Shown here one piece after another: positions 1 through 5,118 of a stretch of DNA of 6,938 nt. Position 1 is the first letter of the stretch; the number at the start of each line of letters is the position of its first letter. The position numbers and the translations under genes were made by a program. A model generated the notes under the pieces. That model saw nothing but the letters and a program-made list of their open reading frames with translations. It did not search any database and was not told the origin of the DNA. Origin of the DNA: Armatimonadota bacterium (GTDB taxonomy: Bacteria > Armatimonadota > Zipacnadia > Zipacnadales > JABUFB01); the NCBI GenBank assembly GCA_018056145.1, contig JAGPGE010000314.1:1-6938 (forward strand), in the 5' to 3' direction.

Positions 1-62
1 GGAATGGGAAGGGACATGGGAACCGGCGGCGAAATAGCGTACCAAAGGGTTACTGTCTCGCC

Positions 63-68
63 GGGAGG
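63..68 (+). promoter_or_regulatory. Shine-Dalgarno site that selects the GTG start at 77
   Basis: GGGAGG lies 8 bases before the GTG at 77, an ideal Shine-Dalgarno spacing. The in-frame ATG at 95 has only a weaker GAGGG 11 bases ahead, inside the coding region. This makes GTG the better start, although both would leave the first membrane helix intact. Confidence 0.7.
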
Positions 69-76
69 CCTGTGCT

Positions 77-2623
77 GTGAGGGACGCCATCGTCATGTGG
101 CGCAGCACGAAGCTGGCGGTGCTGTCTGCCCTGTGTGCTGCCTTCTATGCCGCACTGCTCATCCCGTTCAAGGCGATCCCGCTTATACCCGGACTCACTG
201 AACTGCGCCCGGGGAACGTGGTGCCTGTGGTCGCCGGTGTTCTCTTCGGACCGGCCGCGGCGTGGGGTTGCGCGGTGGGCAACCTGATCGGCGACTTCTT
301 CGGCACCATCGGCCCTGGCAGCTTTTTCGGGTTCATCGGCAATTTCCTGTATGCCTACGTGCCTTATCGCCTGTGGCGGCTAATCATGCGCGGGCAGCCG
401 GCAACGGGCGCACCGGGCCAGGCTCCGGTGTTCCTGATTGTGGCGGTACTGGGAGGCATGGCCTGCGCGGTGGTTATCGGCTGGGGCGTGGATATGCTGG
501 GGCTCGTGCCGTACCAGGTGCTCACCGCGGTCATTACGCTGAACAACTCCGCCGCTTCGATCCTTCTGGGTCTGCTTCTTCTTCCGCTGGTGTATCCCAG
601 GGCGCGGCGCTGGGGCCTTCTCTATGAGGATCTCATGCGGCCCGAGGACTACTGTGAGGGCCCGCTGGCGCCCGTGGGCGCGCTTCTCGTGGTCGTGGGT
701 GCGGTCGGCGGCGCAGCGCTAGCACTGGTCATGTTCCTGGGCGGCGATCAGGGCCCCCTCGCGGCGATGGCCGAATCCGGCGTGACCGTGAAAGGCCTGG
801 GCTTGCTCTCCGCGGCCATGGTGCTGGTGGGAAGCTGCCTGTTCACGCGCATCGGACGCCGGGGTGAGGAAGGAGGCGTGGCCGAAGCTGAAGACCTCGC
901 GCAGACGCCACAGACCGGCCCGGCGATCCAGGTGGAGGGTCTCCATTTCGCCTACCCGCTGTCGGACGCCCCCGCGCTGCAGGACGTCAACATCAGCCAG
1001 GAACGCGGGCAGTTGCGGGTACTGATGGGCGCTACGGGCGCCGGGAAGTCGACGCTCTGCAAGTGTCTGAACGGCGTGATCCCCGAGCTCCAGACCGGCG
1101 ACTTCGGGGGCACGGTGCGGATCTTCGGGCGGGATATTCGCGGCTTGCCGGTATACGCCCTGGCGCCCCTCGTCGGCCAGGTTTTCCAGGATTTCGAGAG
1201 CCAGTTGCTGACCACCAGCGTCGAGCTTGAGGTGGCCTTCCCCCTTGAGAACATGGGCACGCCCGTGGATGAGATGACCCGACGCGTGCAGCAGGCATTG
1301 GAGAGCGTGGAGATGTGGGGATTGAGGGACCGAGAGCCCCATGTGCTTTCCGGCGGCGAGAAGCAGCGCCTGGCCCTGGCCGCGGCGCTGGTGAACGAGC
1401 CGCCGATCCTGGTCCTGGACGAGCCCACCACCGACCTTGACCCCCAGGGGAAGCGGGAACTGCTGGACCAGTGTCGTCGTCTGCGGGACGAGGGCCGCAC
1501 GCTGGTGATCGCCGAGCACGAGACGGACTTGGCCCTGGGCGCGGACCTGCTCACGGTGCTGCAGGCCGGGCGCGTTGCCTTCGATGGCAGTCCCCAGGAG
1601 CTTCTGTCCGATCCGGCGCGCAGTGAGGCGCTGGGCCTGCGCCCCTTGGACATCCCGCGGCTGTTCGCGGAACTGGATCGCCCGGAACGCCCGTTGACTG
1701 TGGACGAGGCCGCTGAACTCCTCCAGCTCGAGACCTGCGACCAGGAGCGCTGGGAAGAGATTGCCACGCCCTGGATGGCCGAAGCCTACCGGGCGAATAA
1801 CGGATCGCTGGACAGACCGGTCCTCAGCGTGCAGGGCCTGCAGCATGTGTACGCCGGAGGGGTGGAGGCCATCCGGAATGTATCCTTTGATGTCCACGCA
1901 GGGGAGTTCGTGGCGATCCTCGGCGAGAACGGGTCCGGGAAGACTACCCTCGCCAAGCACCTAAACGGCCTGCTCAAGCCCACCCAGGGGCGCGTGCTGG
2001 TGGGAGGCCGGGACACGAAGGGCCTCACGCCCGCCGGACTTGCGCAGACCGTGGGCTACCTGTTCCAGGACCCGGACCACCAGATCTTTGCGGACACGGT
2101 CTGGGAAGAAGTGGCTTTTGGGCCGCGTAATGTGGGCCTGGAACCCGATGTTGTGGAGCGCCGGGTATCGGGTGCGCTGGAGACAGTGGGGCTTGTGGAT
2201 CAGGCCGCGGACGACCCGTTCCTGCTGACAAAGGGCGAGCGTCAGCTTGTGGCGCTGGCTTCGGTTCTCGCGCTGAAGCCCCAGGTGATCGTGTTCGACG
2301 AACCCACCACCGGTCTTGACGGCCCCAGACAGCGGCAGATGATGGAAGCGCTGCGCGCGCTGAATGCCAAGGGACATACCATCATCGTAATCACCCACTG
2401 CAACTGGGCCGCCGCGGAGTACGCGCACCGCGCGATTGTCATGCAGGGCGGGGAGCTTCTGGCGGACGCGCCTGTGCGGGATGTCTTCGGCGACAGCGCA
2501 CTGCTGGCGCGTTCGGGGCAGAGCCCACCGCTCATCACGGAGCTTGCGATGCGGGTGTGGGGCAGGCCGATGCTGTCGGTGGATGAGGCCGTCTACTGCC
2601 TGCGGGCAGGTGATACCGAATGA
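77..2623 (+). CDS. ECF transporter fusion protein: S-component-like membrane domain plus two ABC ATPase domains (S-A-A')
   Basis: This 848-residue protein probably binds a micronutrient in the membrane and powers its uptake by ATP hydrolysis. Residues 10-190 form about five hydrophobic helices resembling ECF S components, with an R44-P45-G46-N47 motif, the segment GNLIGDFFG (68-76) and GSFFGFIGNF (81-90). Two further helices follow (about 199-221 and 239-257), then two ATPase domains. Domain 1 (about 283-510) has Walker A GATGAGKST (318-326), Q-loop VFQDFESQL, signature LSGGEKQR (424-431), Walker B ILVLDE with E449, and H481. Domain 2 (about 582-805) has Walker A GENGSGKTT (616-624), Q-loop FQDPDHQ with Q664, an altered signature LTKGERQ (717-723), Walker B VIVFDE with E742, and H774. 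Both domains therefore keep the catalytic Glu and His. The next gene overlaps by four bases and encodes the T component. The ATPase assignment is secure from motifs. The S-component call rests on membrane pattern and partial motif recall, and the substrate is unknown. Confidence 0.92.
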   Translation: MRDAIVMWRSTKLAVLSALCAAFYAALLIPFKAIPLIPGLTELRPGNVVPVVAGVLFGPAAAWGCAVGNLIGDFFGTIGPGSFFGFIGNFLYAYVPYRLWRLIMRGQPATGAPGQAPVFLIVAVLGGMACAVVIGWGVDMLGLVPYQVLTAVITLNNSAASILLGLLLLPLVYPRARRWGLLYEDLMRPEDYCEGPLAPVGALLVVVGAVGGAALALVMFLGGDQGPLAAMAESGVTVKGLGLLSAAMVLVGSCLFTRIGRRGEEGGVAEAEDLAQTPQTGPAIQVEGLHFAYPLSDAPALQDVNISQERGQLRVLMGATGAGKSTLCKCLNGVIPELQTGDFGGTVRIFGRDIRGLPVYALAPLVGQVFQDFESQLLTTSVELEVAFPLENMGTPVDEMTRRVQQALESVEMWGLRDREPHVLSGGEKQRLALAAALVNEPPILVLDEPTTDLDPQGKRELLDQCRRLRDEGRTLVIAEHETDLALGADLLTVLQAGRVAFDGSPQELLSDPARSEALGLRPLDIPRLFAELDRPERPLTVDEAAELLQLETCDQERWEEIATPWMAEAYRANNGSLDRPVLSVQGLQHVYAGGVEAIRNVSFDVHAGEFVAILGENGSGKTTLAKHLNGLLKPTQGRVLVGGRDTKGLTPAGLAQTVGYLFQDPDHQIFADTVWEEVAFGPRNVGLEPDVVERRVSGALETVGLVDQAADDPFLLTKGERQLVALASVLALKPQVIVFDEPTTGLDGPRQRQMMEALRALNAKGHTIIVITHCNWAAAEYAHRAIVMQGGELLADAPVRDVFGDSALLARSGQSPPLITELAMRVWGRPMLSVDEAVYCLRAGDTE

Positions 2624-3834
2624 CCTCGCGCTTCCTGTACATGGACGGCGCCAGCATCATCCATCGCCTGCATCCGAACACGAAACTGGTGGCCCTCGCG
2701 CTTCTGTTCGCGGCAACGCTGGCCTTCAACCACCCGGCATACGAGGCGGGGATGGTCGTTGTCGGCATCGTGCTCATGGGGATTGCGGGAGCACTGGGCA
2801 ATCTGTGGCGCAGCCTCAGGTTCTTCACGCTAATCTTCGTGGTCAGCTCCCTGCTGTGGATCTTCTTCGTGCGCGACATCGCCGACCCGACGGTGGTCTG
2901 GAGCCTGAATCCGGCGATGGTGGAGCGCGGCACAACCGCATACGACCTGGTCATTGTCATGATATTCGCGGGCCTGCTGGCCCTGGCGGTGACCGTGCTC
3001 TCCCTGATCCAGATCGTTTTCCGCGATGCGAGCCAGACGAAGGTGGGCGGGTGGTGGTACGCGGCGTTCTGGGGGCTGCTGGCACTGGGCGCAGGCCTGG
3101 CGTATCGCGGCCCGGGGCTATTCGCCCAGATATGGCTCTGGTACCTGGCGGTGTTCGCGTGGTTCATCGCGGGCACTGCCGTCGTGATGCGGCGGATGCG
3201 GACCCCATACGCCCTGGCGGTCTGGATCGGGCTTGCGGCGGCGGCCCTGGGTCTTTATCTCGGCATCGACGGGTTCCTGGTGCATGTGCATACTGAGGGC
3301 ACCAGCTTCTACTGGGGGCCCACGATCAGTATCTCGAAGCAGGCGCTGCTCTATGGCCCCGCCATGGGTCTGCGCATAGTGGCGTTCCTGCTGTTCGGGC
3401 TTGTGTTCATCTCGACGACATCGCCTGAGCAACTCACCCAGGCTCTGCGTGCGTCAGGCATGGGGCTGGCGCCATCGGTGGCGCTGTCCCTGGCGTTCCG
3501 GCTTGTCCCGTCCTTCGCCCACACCGCGCGAACCGTCATGCAGGCCCAGCGCGCACGCGGGCTGGACCTGGACTCCGGCGGGCCGTTCCACCGGTTCCGG
3601 AAGTCGCTGCCGGCGGTGGTGCCCACGCTTGGCTATGCTCTGCGGAGTGCGGATGATCTCACCCGCGCACTGGAGACGCGGGGGCTGGGCGCGGGAAGGA
3701 GGCGTACCGAATACCGTCACCTGGAGCAGGGGAAAACGGACATCGCGGCGCTGGCGATAGTCGCCGCATTCGCCCTGGCCTGCATCGCGGCCCGGGTGAC
3801 GCTCAATGTGGGCGAACTCCTGCCCAGGCTGTAG
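2620..3834 (+). CDS. ecfT: ECF transporter T component (EcfT/CbiQ family) with a large membrane insertion
   Basis: This 404-residue integral membrane protein is the coupling subunit that links the ATPases to the S domain. Family marks are the N-terminal motif S12-I-I-H15-R-L-H-P19-N-T-K22, the block STTSPEQLTQAL (265-276), FRLVP (293-297), and the two coupling motifs AQRARG (309-314) and ALETRG (350-355), whose X-Arg-Gly ends sit in the ATPase grooves. T components are usually about 250-270 residues with five to eight helices. Here about 150 residues (roughly 86-235) with about four extra hydrophobic segments separate the early SSLLW segment (76-80) from the later GLRI segment (250-253). A final helix spans about 373-391. 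The start ATG overlaps the previous stop as ATGA, which indicates translational coupling and fixed stoichiometry with the S-A-A' fusion. The family call is firm; the role of the insertion is unknown. Confidence 0.93.
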   Translation: MTSRFLYMDGASIIHRLHPNTKLVALALLFAATLAFNHPAYEAGMVVVGIVLMGIAGALGNLWRSLRFFTLIFVVSSLLWIFFVRDIADPTVVWSLNPAMVERGTTAYDLVIVMIFAGLLALAVTVLSLIQIVFRDASQTKVGGWWYAAFWGLLALGAGLAYRGPGLFAQIWLWYLAVFAWFIAGTAVVMRRMRTPYALAVWIGLAAAALGLYLGIDGFLVHVHTEGTSFYWGPTISISKQALLYGPAMGLRIVAFLLFGLVFISTTSPEQLTQALRASGMGLAPSVALSLAFRLVPSFAHTARTVMQAQRARGLDLDSGGPFHRFRKSLPAVVPTLGYALRSADDLTRALETRGLGAGRRRTEYRHLEQGKTDIAALAIVAAFALACIAARVTLNVGELLPRL

Positions 3835-3850
3835 ACCGCTCGGAGTTGCG

Positions 3851-3890
3851 GCGCCTGCGGGCTCCTGGTTGGCGGCCGGCGCATTGTTGT
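3851..3890 (+). terminator. Weak candidate Rho-independent terminator after the T-component gene
   Basis: GCGCC at 3851-3855 can pair with GGCGC at 3878-3882, with two further pairs inside after one mismatch, and ATTGTTGT follows. The loop is long and the T tract is interrupted, so this is a poor match to a canonical terminator. It may not stop transcription. Confidence 0.2.
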
Positions 3891-3902
3891 GCGTCAAAAC
3901 TC

Positions 3903-3917
3903 TCCGTGTTTCACGGA
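3903..3917 (+). repeat. Short perfect inverted repeat upstream of the epimerase ribosome binding site
   Basis: TCCGTG (3903-3908) and CACGGA (3912-3917) are perfect reverse complements separated by TTT. The repeat ends six bases before the Shine-Dalgarno at 3924-3931. It could be an operator half-site pair or a small RNA hairpin near the ribosome binding site. A 6-bp repeat could also arise by chance, so a function is only inferred. Confidence 0.35.
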
Positions 3918-3923
3918 TATATC

Positions 3924-3931
3924 GGGAGGAG
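3924..3931 (+). promoter_or_regulatory. Strong Shine-Dalgarno site that fixes the epimerase start at 3939
   Basis: GGGAGGAG lies 7 bases upstream of the ATG at 3939, close to the ideal sequence and spacing. The same frame is open from an earlier ATG at 3846, but that one lacks a comparable site and would add 31 residues with no family resemblance. Confidence 0.8.
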
Positions 3932-3938
3932 AAGTCAG

Positions 3939-5081
3939 ATGGCGAACCTTTTCGGGAAGCAGTGGACCAAGGCCGAATTGCTCCAGCATGTCGGGGACAT
4001 TGATCAGATCGCCGGGGCGCAGAAGGTGCTCCTGGATGACGGGAACACCGCCGGGTGTGAGGCGGTCGAGTTCAGGACAGGTGCGGGGCTCCGGTTCCGC
4101 GTGCTGCCGGGCCGCGGTATGGACATCTCTGCATGCGATTTCAACGGCGAGTCGCTGGCGTGGATGTCCCACACCGGCGAGGTGGCTTCTTCGTACTTCG
4201 ACCCGCAGGGCTTGAACTGGCTGCGCAGCTTCTACGGCGGCCTGTTGCTGACCTGCGGCATGAGCTGGGCCGGCGCGCCCTGCGTGGACCCGGCGGAGGG
4301 CGGCCCCGAGGGCTACCCGGCGCTGCTCGAGGACGGCTCGTGGAGCCAGACCGGGGGCATCGGACTGCACGGGCGGGTCTCTCACATTCCGGCGAAGAAC
4401 GTGTCTGTGGACAGCGAGTGGATCGGTGACGACTACGTCTTCTGGGCGCAGGGCAAGGTGCGCGAGGCCCAGGTGTTCAAGGCCAACCTGCTCCTCACCC
4501 GGCGCATCACCGCGAAGCTGGGCGAAAACAAGATCTGGCTGAACGACCGGGTGGAGAACTTGGGTTACGAGAAACAGGAGCACATGTTCCTGTACCACTG
4601 CAACCTGGGATTCCCGCTGCTGCAGGAAGGCGCGAAGTACGTCATCAACTCCCGCGAGACCACGCCGCGAGATGCTGATGCGGAGGCGCAGCTCGACCGC
4701 TGGAGCCAGTGGCCCGCGCCGACGCCGCACCAGCCGGAGATGTGCTACTACCATGATGTGGCCACCGATGAGAATGGGATCGCGACGGTGGCCTTCGTGA
4801 ACCGTGACATTGCCGGGGGGCGCGGACTGGGCCTGTACATCAGCTATGAGAAGGCGACCATGCCGTACTTCACCCAATGGAAGATGCCCGCGCAGGGGCA
4901 TTACGTGACCGGCCTGGAGCCCGCGAACTGCAAGGTCCAGGGCCGCAAGATGTACCGGGACAACGGGACGCTGGTGTTCCTGGAGCCGGGCGAAGTCGTG
5001 GAGTACAACACGGAGTTCGGCGTGCTCACCAGCCAGGCGGAGATCGACGAGATCGAGGCGCAGATCGCTGCGCTCAAGTAG
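3939..5081 (+). CDS. Aldose 1-epimerase family protein, DUF4432 type
   Basis: This 380-residue protein has the traits of the galactose-mutarotase-like fold in the DUF4432 branch, whose members are thought to interconvert anomers or epimers of sugars or sugar derivatives. Recognisable blocks are LPGRGMDI (56-63), the glycine-rich stretch around 97-108 (FYGGLLLTCGMS), GIGLHGR (140-146), MFLYHCNLGFPLL (216-228) and GLEPAN (325-330). By analogy with galactose mutarotase, H220 and E327 are the likely acid/base pair and H144 a substrate-binding histidine. No signal peptide or membrane segment is present, so it should be cytoplasmic. The start at 3939 is chosen for its strong ribosome binding site. 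The C-terminus ends in a charged helical tail (about 366-380). The gene lies 104 bases after the transporter and 37 bases before a secreted protein gene. The family is fairly sure; the substrate cannot be read from the sequence. Confidence 0.9.
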   Translation: MANLFGKQWTKAELLQHVGDIDQIAGAQKVLLDDGNTAGCEAVEFRTGAGLRFRVLPGRGMDISACDFNGESLAWMSHTGEVASSYFDPQGLNWLRSFYGGLLLTCGMSWAGAPCVDPAEGGPEGYPALLEDGSWSQTGGIGLHGRVSHIPAKNVSVDSEWIGDDYVFWAQGKVREAQVFKANLLLTRRITAKLGENKIWLNDRVENLGYEKQEHMFLYHCNLGFPLLQEGAKYVINSRETTPRDADAEAQLDRWSQWPAPTPHQPEMCYYHDVATDENGIATVAFVNRDIAGGRGLGLYISYEKATMPYFTQWKMPAQGHYVTGLEPANCKVQGRKMYRDNGTLVFLEPGEVVEYNTEFGVLTSQAEIDEIEAQIAALK

Positions 5082-5102
5082 GAGCGGCTCAGTCGCTTCG
5101 TG

Positions 5103-5110
5103 AAAGGGGG
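5103..5110 (+). promoter_or_regulatory. Shine-Dalgarno site of the DUF4139 protein gene
   Basis: AAAGGGGG ends 8 bases before the ATG at 5119, inside the 37-base gap after the epimerase stop. The short gap, with no obvious terminator, suggests co-transcription with the epimerase gene. The choice of ATG is supported because a complete signal peptide begins there. Confidence 0.55.
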
Positions 5111-5118
5111 CGGTCAGG

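Larger units (their letters stand above)
3835..3938 (+). other. Intergenic gap between the ECF transporter genes and the epimerase gene
   Basis: This 104-base gap separates two genes of the same strand. Its first half is GC-rich and its second half is noticeably richer in A and T. It holds a weak stem followed by a T-rich stretch (3851-3890), a small perfect inverted repeat (3903-3917) and the ribosome binding site of the next gene. No well-spaced -35/-10 pair could be found: the only TATAT-like hexamer (3918-3923) abuts the Shine-Dalgarno and has no suitable partner. The same frame is open from an ATG at 3846, but nothing supports translation of this part. Confidence 0.5.

Noticed and set aside
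1..76. Possible 3' end of a cobalamin riboswitch upstream of the ECF gene, because GGGAAGG (8-14) and GCCGGGAGGCCTG (60-72) recall its conserved elements.
   Set aside because: The key end element should read like GGA-N-ACC, and here it is GGA-G-GCC. The intervening GAUGA-like element is missing, the spacing is too long, and the 5' part would lie outside the window. An Infernal search with RF00174 on extended upstream sequence would settle it.
4..201. Small + strand ORF of 65 codons overlapping the start of the ECF fusion gene.
   Set aside because: It lies mostly in another frame of the real gene, has no family features and has composition typical of a GC-rich shadow frame.
719..1960. Long - strand open frame of 413 codons opposite the first ATPase domain.
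   Set aside because: It is antisense to a region with unmistakable ABC motifs. Long antisense frames are expected in GC-rich genes, and its translation shows no recognisable domain.
3884..3923. Sigma-70-like promoter with TTGTTG or TTGTGC as -35 and TATATC as -10.
   Set aside because: The spacers would be 28 and 25 bases, far from 17, and the -10 would touch the Shine-Dalgarno, leaving almost no leader.
3846..3938. N-terminal extension of the epimerase from an earlier in-frame ATG at 3846.
   Set aside because: No good ribosome binding site precedes it, the 31 added residues look random, and a near-perfect Shine-Dalgarno sits before the ATG at 3939.
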